The translations under genes were made by a program, and so were the position numbers. A stretch of DNA of 33,023 nucleotides from an uncultured Odoribacter sp. (lineage in GTDB: Bacteria; Bacteroidota; Bacteroidia; Bacteroidales; Marinifilaceae): NCBI GenBank assembly GCA_910578985.1, contig CAJTSF010000026.1:1-33023 (forward strand). Direction: 5' to 3'. The number at the start of each line of letters is the position of its first letter. The first letter of the stretch is position 1. Shown here piece by piece: positions 17,624 through 24,582 of the stretch. The notes below the pieces were generated by a model. The model was not told the origin of the DNA. It did not search any database and was given only the letters and a program-made list of their open reading frames with translations.

Positions 17624-17637
17624 GTTTTGTGCAAAAC
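17624..17637. promoter_or_regulatory. Candidate HxlR operator, proximal palindrome
   Basis: The bases GTTTTG-TG-CAAAAC form a perfect 6-base-arm palindrome 23 bases upstream of the HxlR ATG. Winged-helix dimers of this family bind such inverted repeats. The core TTTTG..CAAAA recurs in the second palindrome at 17699-17717. Confidence 0.45.
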
Positions 17638-17698
17638 AAACCTTCCGGTAAGGTTCAAACCATCGGGTAAGTTATTGATTTATCACCGATTATCATCC

Positions 17699-17717
17699 AA
17701 TTTTGCATCACAAAATT
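17699..17717. promoter_or_regulatory. Candidate HxlR operator, distal palindrome, overlapping a possible -7 element
   Basis: AATTTTG-CATCA-CAAAATT has perfect 7-base arms around a 5-base spacer and lies 18 bases before the radical SAM start. Its right arm overlaps a minus-strand TAATTTTG (17718-17711), which matches TAnnTTTG and could be the HxlR promoter. Binding here could block both genes. Confidence 0.45.
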
Positions 17718-17735
17718 ACTAAAAATAATTGAGAT

Positions 17736-18629
17736 ATGATATATCCGCAACTCCATTTCTCCGGTCAGGTATGGCGACCGCCATACGAAGCCAACTCCCA
17801 GCTCCTCCAACTCACCTCCGGCTGCACATGGCACAAATGCAAGTTTTGCAGCCTATATCACGGAACACCGTTCCGTATGTCGCCTCTGTCGGAAGTCGAG
17901 GAAGATTTGAAAGTCATACGCCAATGGCAGCCACACGCCCGACGTGTCTATCTCACCGGCGCAAACCCCTTCGCATTGAGCTATAATAAACTTATGGACG
18001 TGGCATTATTGCTCCGCAAACATCTGCCTCACATGGTATCTTTTGGAATGTTTGCCCGCGTGACCGACATCACGCCCAAATCGGTGGAGGAATTGAAAAA
18101 TCTCCACCACCTAAAACTCGACAGCATCAATATCGGAATCGAGACTGCCCATGATCCGACACTCGACCGGATGAACAAAGGCTACCATGCTGCTGACATT
18201 CTCGAACAGCTGTCAAAACTCGATGAGGCAGGAATACGATACAATGTATTTTACCTCAACGGACTCGGAGGGAAAGGCAACGGGATAGCAAGCGCAACTG
18301 TGACCGCCGATGTGTTGAACCGCCTTCATCCCTGCATCATCAATATTGTATCGCTGACGATATTCCCCGAATCGCAATTATATCAGGAAGTGATTAATGG
18401 GACATACGAAGAAGAACCGGAGATTGAACGGCTTGTGGAGATGCGGACGCTTATAGAACGGCTGACCATAAAAACCAGCTTACTCGGTCACCACGTTTCC
18501 AATACAGTGCCGATAACCGGAGCGTTACCGAATGACAAGGCAACTCTCCTCGCCGAATTTGACAAGGCTATCGCATCCTTCCCTGAAAAGGAATTGAAAG
18601 CCTACCGCGACAGGATACAGCATCTGTGA
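17736..18629 (+). CDS. Radical SAM protein (COG1032/Elp3-like), function unassigned
   Basis: This 297-residue protein has a cluster-binding motif near the N-terminus: Cys30, Cys35 and Cys38 in GCTWHKCKFCSLY. This is the C-x4-C-x2-C spacing found in a branch of B12-related/COG1032 radical SAM enzymes in place of the usual C-x3-C-x2-C. Downstream are barrel strands typical of the superfamily (RRVYLTGANPF, LDSINIGIETAHDPTLDRMN, IRYNVFYLNGLGGKGN) and a C-terminal part containing LLGHHVSNTVPITGALPNDK. It should cleave S-adenosylmethionine with a 4Fe-4S cluster; the substrate is unknown. The ATG at 17736 is fixed by the frame. It stands alone on the plus strand, divergent from HxlR and convergent with the DUF6266 gene 21 bases away, with no clear terminator between. 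Confidence 0.9.
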   Translation: MIYPQLHFSGQVWRPPYEANSQLLQLTSGCTWHKCKFCSLYHGTPFRMSPLSEVEEDLKVIRQWQPHARRVYLTGANPFALSYNKLMDVALLLRKHLPHMVSFGMFARVTDITPKSVEELKNLHHLKLDSINIGIETAHDPTLDRMNKGYHAADILEQLSKLDEAGIRYNVFYLNGLGGKGNGIASATVTADVLNRLHPCIINIVSLTIFPESQLYQEVINGTYEEEPEIERLVEMRTLIERLTIKTSLLGHHVSNTVPITGALPNDKATLLAEFDKAIASFPEKELKAYRDRIQHL

Positions 18630-18650
18630 CAAAATGGGGAAGCATGCCTA

Positions 18651-19292
18651 CTACATCTCAAACCGCCCAAAATAAAAACTCTCCGAAATCCCCTCGGAAT
18701 ACTTCCCCTTAAAGAACCCGTACACATGCACCTCCCCTTTCACCCCCTCCGGGAAGCGCCACTCCGCACGTCCGTCCTGGCGTTGCGCCCCGTGGAAATC
18801 ATCCACCTCGAACCCCCATTCCTGCTTTCCCCAATCGCAATACACCACCATCTGCAAATAATCATTGTACTCATACTCCCCCGGCGCATCCTTGTCCCAC
18901 GACACCTCCAGCACCCCCGGCGTTTTCTCCTCCGCCTTTGCCCACGACGGCACCGTCAGGTCCCCCTGGCACACCACCACCTTCGCATAATCCACCACCT
19001 TCCCCTCTCCGTCCAGATTCCCGACATTCCGACTCAAGAAGAGGTTATACCCATTCATCGCCGTTCCCCGCGTCAATTCCTTCCAATATTTCACAATCTG
19101 CGCATCCATTTCATGATACAGAGCCGACACCCCCTTTACCTTCGCCCGGTGCGCCAACTGCTTCGGACTTTTACGGTCAGTGTACCCGGCCGGCTTCATA
19201 CGCACCCGTATCTGCCCGCCCGCCTCGTAAATCACCATATCGCCCAACTTCCCTTTCACCTTTCCGATAAAGGACTTTTCCAATATTGCCAT
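18651..19292 (-). CDS. DUF6266 family protein
   Basis: This 213-residue soluble protein has no signal peptide or membrane segment. The N-terminal half matches the DUF6266 pattern: GKVKGKLGDMVIYEAGGQIR, VRMKPAGYTDRKSPKQLAHR, then a helix and the NGYNLFLSRNVG segment. The C-terminal half is beta-rich (GVLEVSWDKDAPGEYEYNDY, FPEGVKGEVHVYGFFKGKYS), perhaps a fibronectin-like sandwich. The family has no known function; it is widespread in Bacteroidota as stand-alone genes. Its neighbours here suggest no pathway. A weak promoter and a short direct repeat lie upstream. Confidence 0.82.
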   Translation of the reverse strand: MAILEKSFIGKVKGKLGDMVIYEAGGQIRVRMKPAGYTDRKSPKQLAHRAKVKGVSALYHEMDAQIVKYWKELTRGTAMNGYNLFLSRNVGNLDGEGKVVDYAKVVVCQGDLTVPSWAKAEEKTPGVLEVSWDKDAPGEYEYNDYLQMVVYCDWGKQEWGFEVDDFHGAQRQDGRAEWRFPEGVKGEVHVYGFFKGKYSEGISESFYFGRFEM

Positions 19293-19350
19293 AACGTTCC
19301 GTTTTTACATTCAACCATACCCTCTTGCGAAGAAACCGGGCGTTTGCCAC

Positions 19351-19373
19351 GAGCGAGAGAGCGAGCAAAATTA
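19351..19373 (-). promoter_or_regulatory. Possible DUF6266 promoter with adjacent GAGCGAG direct repeat
   Basis: The minus strand has TAATTTTG at 19373-19366, a match to TAnnTTTG, about 75 bases before the DUF6266 start. Directly next to it, where transcription would begin, the plus strand carries GAGCGAG twice (19351-19357 and 19359-19365) with one base between. The repeat could be a regulator site or chance; no -33 element is visible. Confidence 0.3.
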
Positions 19374-19425
19374 ATCAATAGTTTTATAAAATAAAAAATT
19401 TTCTTATATTATTTATATCATCGCA

Positions 19426-19433
19426 TATCTTTG
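19426..19433 (+). promoter_or_regulatory. Candidate -7 element (TATCTTTG) for the structured RNA
   Basis: TATCTTTG matches TAnnTTTG exactly in a very AT-rich stretch. A start about 7 bases downstream would place the 5' end near 19440, ahead of the folded region. The upstream TTTTC at 19399-19403 is a weak -33 candidate. Confidence 0.35.
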
Positions 19434-19439
19434 ATATAT

Positions 19440-19680
19440 ATTTTAGATAATTCATAGACAACTTTTAAATAACTTATCTCAAGAACTTGCCGGGAGCAAT
19501 CCCGCTACAAACAGGGAATTTGCAATAACCATTCCTATAAGAAGATATAAGACACTTTTGCCCAGTGCCGGGAACGGCACAAGAGATTATGGAAACGACC
19601 CTAATCAGAAATATCGTCGCAAAAAAAATAAAACTATAGAGGGACCATCAAAGTTCAGTAAATCCCTCTATAGATTTTTG
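19440..19680 (+). ncRNA. Candidate structured small RNA, family not recognised
   Basis: No gene fits 19293-19667, but the plus strand can fold strongly. An outer helix pairs CTTATCTC (19473-19480) with GATATAAG (19544-19551), one mismatch. Inside it, CGGGA-GCAA-TCCCG (19491-19504) and GGGAAT/ATTCCT (19514-19536) form two hairpins. Then come GTGCCG-GGAA-CGGCAC (19565-19580) and GATTAtGG/CCcTAATC (19585-19606), and a terminator with a following T run. Two loops, GCAA and GGAA, are GNRA type on this strand only, which favours plus-strand transcription. It does not match tmRNA, RNase P, SRP RNA or the cobalamin riboswitch as I know them; 6S RNA cannot be excluded. It could instead be a 3' trailer of the efflux operon on the other strand. 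Confidence 0.4.
19634..19673 (-). terminator. Terminator of the efflux operon, probably bidirectional
   Basis: CTATAGAGGGA (19634-19644) pairs perfectly with TCCCTCTATAG (19663-19673) over 11 bases with an 18-base loop. On the minus strand it is followed by TTTTATTTTTTTT, and on the plus strand by ATTTTTG. The TAG stop of the last permease gene (19668-19670) lies inside the stem. Confidence 0.75.
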
Positions 19681-20843
19681 CCCTTTGCATTATCCCTTCT
19701 CCGTATTTCCCGGCGGTAGAGGAGGCAGGCGAGGGTGAAATAAAGGGCTGCCAGAAGCCAGAGCGCCGTGTATTCGGGAAGCACCTCGTGGAGGGTGGCG
19801 CCCATGTTGTTGATTTTCACGAAACCGTCGATGCCGTGGGTGGAGGGGAATACCTTGGCAAGCGCCAGCCAGTAGGAGGCGATGCCCTCCTTGGGCCAGG
19901 AGATGCCGGAAATGAACATCAGGGGCACGGAGGTGAAGACGAACAACAGGAAGGGATATTCCCGTTCCTTGCTGACAAAAGAGCAAGCGAGGGCGAAAAA
20001 GACGCACGCGAGGAGGAAGGGGAAGAGGAAAATCATCAGGTCGGCGGGGCGGGCGATTTGCGTGAGGCGGAAGATGCGGGGCACGACGAAGAAAATCCAG
20101 TATGCCATCACAAGGTAGACCGACAGGTAAGCACACCCCTTGCCGAGGACAATCGCCCAGGGGCGGCGGTAGAGGGGGATGTCGGGCACCATCGAGCCGC
20201 GGGGGCTGCGTTCGCGGGCGGTGCCGGCAATCATGCCGGCGCCGAGCAGGAGGGATTGCTGGATGACGAGGACGAGGACGGCGGGGATGATGAAGGATGC
20301 GAAGCCGCCTGCGGGGTTAAACATTTTGACCTCTTCGACGCGGACGGGCGACGCGCTTATCTCTTGACGGATGCGGGAAGCGTAGGGGAGGGACTGCACC
20401 TGGATGCGCTTGCCGACGAGGAGGGAGACGTCACTGGCTGCCTGGAGGAGGGTCTTGTAGTTGAGGAGGGCACCCATGTCGCAGTAGAGCCCGACATGCG
20501 CCTGGTCGCCGCGGCGGATGTCGCGGGCATAGTCGGCGGGGATGTCGAGGATGCCGTAGATTTCTTTGCTCCACATGAGGCGCTTCGCCTCTTCGAGGTC
20601 GGTGCAATGCGCCACGACTTTCACGCCGGGGGAGGCGTCCCATTCGCGCACGAATTCACGGCTGTCGGGGGTGGCGGAACGATCGACGACCGCCACGGGC
20701 ACCTCGCGCACGACTTCGTTGCTGTAGATGTAGGTGTAGACGAGGGGGTAGGCAAGGGTAAGGAGGATGAAAAAGGTCAATACCCCGTGGTCGCGGAAGA
20801 CGGTGTAGAACTCCCGCCGGAATATGTTGAATACGTCTTTCAT
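19668..20843 (-). CDS. ABC-2 type transporter permease (second of pair)
   Basis: This 391-residue inner-membrane protein has the ABC2_membrane_3 layout: one N-terminal membrane helix (about 22-41, LTFFILLTLAYPLVYTYIYS), a large periplasmic loop of about 140 residues (VPVAVVDRSATPDSREFVRE, YGILDIPADYARDIRRGDQA), then five or so helices from about residue 180 (FIIPAVLVLVIQQSLLLGAG, LMIFLFPFLLACVFFALACS, PFLLFVFTSVPLMFISGISW). It resembles YhhJ/YbhR-type permeases that work with HlyD-type adaptors. The start overlaps the preceding permease by 4 bases (ATGA), so translation is coupled. No nucleotide-binding protein is encoded in the operon. Confidence 0.92.
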   Translation of the reverse strand: MKDVFNIFRREFYTVFRDHGVLTFFILLTLAYPLVYTYIYSNEVVREVPVAVVDRSATPDSREFVREWDASPGVKVVAHCTDLEEAKRLMWSKEIYGILDIPADYARDIRRGDQAHVGLYCDMGALLNYKTLLQAASDVSLLVGKRIQVQSLPYASRIRQEISASPVRVEEVKMFNPAGGFASFIIPAVLVLVIQQSLLLGAGMIAGTARERSPRGSMVPDIPLYRRPWAIVLGKGCAYLSVYLVMAYWIFFVVPRIFRLTQIARPADLMIFLFPFLLACVFFALACSFVSKEREYPFLLFVFTSVPLMFISGISWPKEGIASYWLALAKVFPSTHGIDGFVKINNMGATLHEVLPEYTALWLLAALYFTLACLLYRREIRRRDNAKGKNL

Positions 20844-22006
20844 GTCGCCGGTGATTGGTTAATGATTCTTTTTTTCAGCCGCCACGCCACGCACAAGGGC
20901 AGCAGGGCGAAGAGCGCCAGGGCGGCATAGGAGCTCCAGGAGTAGGCGAGGGGAATGCCGTTGAGCGCCTGGTCCACGTAGAGGAGGTAATAGTGGCGCA
21001 TGGGGAAGAGGTTGGAACCCCAGTACATCAACTCCGGCATGGCGGGGGCGGGGTAGGTGAAGCCACTGATGGAGAAGGAGAGCACCCCCCACAGGGCGCA
21101 GGCGCTGAGGACGATGCGGCTCTGCCTCGTCACGCCGGAGACGAAGACGGCAAAGCCCTGGGCAGAGAGCACGAGGAGCACCATGGCGAGGAATACGGGA
21201 GCGAATCCGCCGTTCATGGGGAAGCGCTGGTAGCCGTAGAGGAGGGAGAGGTAAAGCAGTCCCGTGGCGCAGAAGGCGATGGTCTGGGGGAGGAGTTTGC
21301 CGAGGAGGGCGGTGCCGATGGAACCGCGGGAGAGGGAAAGCCATTCGCCCGCCGTGCCCCGCTTCTCCTCGTCGGAGATGCTGAATGCCGCGGTGAACAT
21401 GGCGAACATGAAGACGAATGCGGGCATGAGGATGTTGGCAAGGTAAATGGAGTAACTGATCCAGGGGTTGTTGAGGGGGTTGGTCTCGAGCGCCACGGGC
21501 ATGAGTTTCGCCTGGAGTTGCGGACCGCCCTCGCCTTTCGCCAGGAGGAGGGTCTGCTGCACGGCGCCGTTCATGAGGGCGGACTGGAGGCGCATGTCCT
21601 TGTAGGCAAGGGAACCGGGGAGGAGGTAGGTGTCGTTGGTGTAGAACGACAGGACAGGCGTCTTGCCGGCGGACACCTCCGCCTTGAACCCTTCGGGGAT
21701 ATGGAAGATGCCGTACACGCGCGCCTGCTGCAATGCCTCGCGCGCCTCGGCAAAGAGGGAGGTACGCAGGGCGACGTCCGTCTGGGGGATGGCGTCCAGG
21801 GAACGCACCAGCTGTCGCGACATGGAAGAGTTGTCCTCATCCACGACGGCGATGGGCAGGTTCATGGGCAACCCCTGTTTGAGGAGGTCTGCGAAAAAGA
21901 GGAAACAGAAGGCGGGCGCGAGGAGTATCATGAAGAGATATATCCTGCGGGAAGCGAGCCGGCGCAGCTCCCTCCGCATGACCGCCCATAGTCCTTGTTC
22001 TTTCAT
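20840..22006 (-). CDS. ABC-2 type transporter permease (first of pair)
   Basis: This 388-residue membrane protein is a paralogue of the next one: N-terminal helix (about 22-42, IYLFMILLAPAFCFLFFADL), periplasmic domain (PIAVVDEDNSSMSRQLVRSL, VYGIFHIPEGFKAEVSAGKT) and C-terminal helices (ILMPAFVFMFAMFTAAFSIS, APVFLAMVLLVLSAQGFAVF). The cytoplasmic loop SDEEKRGTAGEWL is where a coupling helix to an ATPase would be expected. It probably forms a heterodimer with the 19668-20843 product. It follows the HlyD adaptor gene after 18 bases. GC content is about 60 percent or more, with long false open frames on the opposite strand. Confidence 0.92.
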   Translation of the reverse strand: MKEQGLWAVMRRELRRLASRRIYLFMILLAPAFCFLFFADLLKQGLPMNLPIAVVDEDNSSMSRQLVRSLDAIPQTDVALRTSLFAEAREALQQARVYGIFHIPEGFKAEVSAGKTPVLSFYTNDTYLLPGSLAYKDMRLQSALMNGAVQQTLLLAKGEGGPQLQAKLMPVALETNPLNNPWISYSIYLANILMPAFVFMFAMFTAAFSISDEEKRGTAGEWLSLSRGSIGTALLGKLLPQTIAFCATGLLYLSLLYGYQRFPMNGGFAPVFLAMVLLVLSAQGFAVFVSGVTRQSRIVLSACALWGVLSFSISGFTYPAPAMPELMYWGSNLFPMRHYYLLYVDQALNGIPLAYSWSSYAALALFALLPLCVAWRLKKRIINQSPAT

Positions 22007-22024
22007 AACGGCGGGGTTTGGGGG

Positions 22025-23020
22025 TTATTTACCGATGGCTTTCACGACGCTCATGCCGGGGCGCAGCCCTTCGACGGGCTTCACGGGCACCGCCTTGACG
22101 CGGAAGGTCTTCATGTCGTACTGTCCGGTGGTCTTGGTGGCACGCCAGGCGGCGTAAGCGCCCATATCCTTCATGTGGGTGACCTTGAGGGTGACCTCCT
22201 TGTCGCCGAGGGCGGGGATGAAGGCGGTGAAAGTCTTGCCGACGCTGAAATCGCCGAGTTTGTCCTCACGCACCTGGAAAGATACCCACATCTGCGACAG
22301 GTCGAGGATGTCCATCACGGGGGAACCGGTGCCGACCAGTTCGCCCACTTTCGGGTAGCGCTCGGAGACTTCTCCGTCGATGGGGGAGATGAGGTATGCC
22401 TCTTTCATGTAGGCGCGCACTTCGGCAACGGCTCCGCGCGCACGGTCGAGCTGTGCCTCGGCAGCCATCTTGTCCTCCTGCTGGGCTCCGTTGCGCGCCA
22501 TGTCGTACTGGGCTTTCGCCGCCTGCTCGGTGGCAGCCATCGCTTTGTAGTTGGCTTCCGCCTCATCCAGTTTCTGGGCGGGGAGCACCTCGTCGGCGAA
22601 GAGCTTGGCGACGCGGTCGTAGGTCTTTTTCGCCACTTCTGCGGCAGCCTTTGCCTTCTGCCAGGTCTGGTATGCCATTGTAATCTGTTCGGAACGGGTG
22701 CCGCGGTCGGCTTTCTCGTTCAGGGCGCGGGCAGCCGCCTCGGCAGCCTCCGCCTGGCTGTATTTCGCCAGCACCTCGGGCGTGTCGAGAATCGCCACGG
22801 TGTCGCCCCGGCTCACCCGCTCGCCTTCGTTGAAAAGGAAGCGCTCGATGCGCCCGGGCACCTTGCCGGAGATGCGCACTTCCTCCGCTTCCGCTTCACC
22901 CTGTATATACTCGGTGGCGGTGCGGCGGAAGATAAAACCGAATATCGCCACTAAGACCACCAACGCCAATAAGCCTGTGAATAACATCACTTTACCATTA
23001 CTCTTTTCCATATCGTTCAT
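22025..23020 (-). CDS. HlyD/EmrA-type periplasmic adaptor (membrane fusion protein)
   Basis: This 331-residue protein has a short cytoplasmic start, one membrane anchor (about 12-31, MLFTGLLALVVLVAIFGFIF), a split biotinyl-lipoyl domain (ISGKVPGRIERFLFNEGERV and AYLISPIDGEVSERYPKVGE), a long alpha-helical hairpin between them rich in Ala, Lys and Glu (about 88-200), and a C-terminal beta-barrel ending VEGLRPGMSVVKAIGK. It should bridge the inner-membrane permeases and the TolC-type channel. It lies 19 bases after the TolC gene and 18 before the first permease. The second ATG at 23011 is an alternative start. Confidence 0.93.
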   Translation of the reverse strand: MNDMEKSNGKVMLFTGLLALVVLVAIFGFIFRRTATEYIQGEAEAEEVRISGKVPGRIERFLFNEGERVSRGDTVAILDTPEVLAKYSQAEAAEAAARALNEKADRGTRSEQITMAYQTWQKAKAAAEVAKKTYDRVAKLFADEVLPAQKLDEAEANYKAMAATEQAAKAQYDMARNGAQQEDKMAAEAQLDRARGAVAEVRAYMKEAYLISPIDGEVSERYPKVGELVGTGSPVMDILDLSQMWVSFQVREDKLGDFSVGKTFTAFIPALGDKEVTLKVTHMKDMGAYAAWRATKTTGQYDMKTFRVKAVPVKPVEGLRPGMSVVKAIGK

Positions 23021-23039
23021 TTTTATTGATTCCGAAACA

Positions 23040-24479
23040 TTAAAAATTCCTCAACACGCCGTACGCCTTTTTCAGGTAGACCTCGCACAACTTCCATTCG
23101 ATGCGTGCATCCAGCACATCCGTATGGGCGGATAGCCAGGCGGTCTGCGCCTCGAGGACGTTGGAGACGGGGACGGCTCCCTCGCGGAAACCGAGGTCGG
23201 CATACTTCAGGTTCTCGTCCGCCTTGGAAAGGTTGTCCGCCGCGACCTCCAGTTTGCGCTTCGCCTCGTGCATCTTGAAACGCGCCTGGTTCACCTGCAA
23301 TTCCACCATCTCCTTCACCTCCTCCAGCTTGAGTCGCTGCATTTCGGTTTCGGCGCGGGCGCTGCGGACACTCTTGCGTGAAGCCCCCCAGTGGAAAATG
23401 GGCGCCTTGACGCCGATGCCGACGTTCCACATGCCGTCGAACTTGGTGCTGATGCCTTTAAAGAAAGAGGGAGTCATCGCCAGGTAGTTTGCCGTGAGCG
23501 CCACGGTGGGCAGGTATTCCGAACGGGCGATGCGCTCCTTGCGTTTGTAGATGTCGGTCGCCAGCGCGAGACTGCTGATTTCGGGCCGGTTGGCGTACAC
23601 CTGTTCCATATCCAACGCGGGGAGCGCCTCGCCCACCTGCGTTTCGAGCATCTCCTCCTTCAGGGTGAAGAGGGTGTCCACGGGCAGCCCGCATATCTGG
23701 TTCAATGCCATGCGGGAGAGGCTCAAACCGTCCTCCACGCGCAGAAGCGTCATTTCCGCCTGGTTCAGGCGCACCTTCACGGAGAGCATGTCGCCTTTGG
23801 TCGCCATCCCGTTGCGGTGCAGGGATTCCATATCGCCGGCGAACTTCCTGAGGGTCTCGACGTATTTCACCGCCAGCCCTTTGCGGTTGGCAAGGGAAAC
23901 AATCTGCCAATACGCCTCGTCGGTCTTCTCGATGAGCGCCTCCAGTTCCATCGCCCTGCCGCTCTCGGCGAGTTTCTCGGCGAGTCCGGCGAGCTGGTTG
24001 TAGGCGCGGATTTTACCGCCCATGTATATCGGTTGCGTCAGCCCCACCTGCACGAGCGCCGTATTGCGGTCGTCCACCGTCATGGCGTCCTTCGGCAGCA
24101 GGGCGTAGTCCTTGGGCACGGGGGTACCGTTGTTCATCACCGGCTTGCCGTCGGGCCCTATCATCACCTGGTCGGGTCGCATCGTCCACTTCCCGTCCTG
24201 CCCGATGGTCCCGACGGGCAGATAGGCGTCGTGTTCGAGCAGGTTGATTTCCTTCTGGTTCCGCATATACACGCCCATGGCATCGATGCCGGGGAGGTAT
24301 TTGGTGAATGCCTCGCGTTTCTTTTCCTGCGCGGCGAGCACCTGCATGTCCGCCATCTGCAGTTTCCTGTTGTTCTCTATCGCCAGTTTCCGGCATTCCT
24401 CCAGGCTCATCGTCCCCTGCCCCCAGAGGAAGCCCGTCCCCCACAACAAAAGGGCAAGCAGTAAAAAATCCTTTTTCAT
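23040..24479 (-). CDS. TolC-family outer-membrane efflux protein
   Basis: About 479 residues, with a signal peptide (MKKDFLLLALLLWGTGFLWG), then the TolC repeat architecture: MSLEECRKLAIENNRKLQMA begins the first coiled-coil helix, a first barrel hairpin includes VQVGLTQPIYMGGKIRAYNQ, and the second repeat starts near MEQVYANRPEISSLALATDI with the matching strand NVGIGVKAPIFHWGASRKSV. It supplies the exit duct for the tripartite efflux pump encoded by the next three genes. An in-frame ATG at 24494 is possible; 24479 is preferred because AGGA precedes it closely and the signal peptide is standard. No TAnnTTTG promoter was seen upstream; the gene may be read from the sigma3 promoter. Confidence 0.92.
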   Translation of the reverse strand: MKKDFLLLALLLWGTGFLWGQGTMSLEECRKLAIENNRKLQMADMQVLAAQEKKREAFTKYLPGIDAMGVYMRNQKEINLLEHDAYLPVGTIGQDGKWTMRPDQVMIGPDGKPVMNNGTPVPKDYALLPKDAMTVDDRNTALVQVGLTQPIYMGGKIRAYNQLAGLAEKLAESGRAMELEALIEKTDEAYWQIVSLANRKGLAVKYVETLRKFAGDMESLHRNGMATKGDMLSVKVRLNQAEMTLLRVEDGLSLSRMALNQICGLPVDTLFTLKEEMLETQVGEALPALDMEQVYANRPEISSLALATDIYKRKERIARSEYLPTVALTANYLAMTPSFFKGISTKFDGMWNVGIGVKAPIFHWGASRKSVRSARAETEMQRLKLEEVKEMVELQVNQARFKMHEAKRKLEVAADNLSKADENLKYADLGFREGAVPVSNVLEAQTAWLSAHTDVLDARIEWKLCEVYLKKAYGVLRNF

Positions 24480-24537
24480 GGTTCCTGCATTCATGATTCA
24501 ATCATCCTATCTTGTTTACATTTTTTCCTTCTTTACG

Positions 24538-24580
24538 CTCGCCGTAGCGGCGAGGTTTCACGAATGAAAATTTTGTGAAA
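24538..24580. other. Two inverted repeats between sigma3 and the TolC gene
   Basis: CTCGCCG-TAG-CGGCGAG (24538-24554) is a perfect 7-base-arm hairpin, and TTTCAC/GTGAAA (24556-24561 and 24575-24580) is a second inverted repeat right beside it. Neither is followed by a T run on the minus strand. They may slow or regulate read-through from sigma3 into the efflux operon or be a leader element. Confidence 0.4.
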
Positions 24581-24582
24581 GA

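Noticed and set aside
19440..19620. Cobalamin riboswitch, SRP RNA, tmRNA or RNase P RNA
   Set aside because: Short matches such as GGGAA or a GGAA loop exist, but the defining conserved boxes and overall lengths do not.
19788..20930. Long open frame on the plus strand opposite the last permease gene
   Set aside because: The product is dominated by Gly, Glu, Val and His runs without any fold, and it mirrors a well-supported membrane protein in a GC-rich region.
20855..21991. Long open frame on the plus strand opposite the first permease gene
   Set aside because: Low-complexity Glu/Gly/His composition and exact overlap with a real permease; an artefact of high GC.
23391..24464. 357-codon plus-strand frame opposite the TolC gene
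   Set aside because: No domain, His/Val-rich composition, and the opposite strand has a complete TolC protein with signal peptide.
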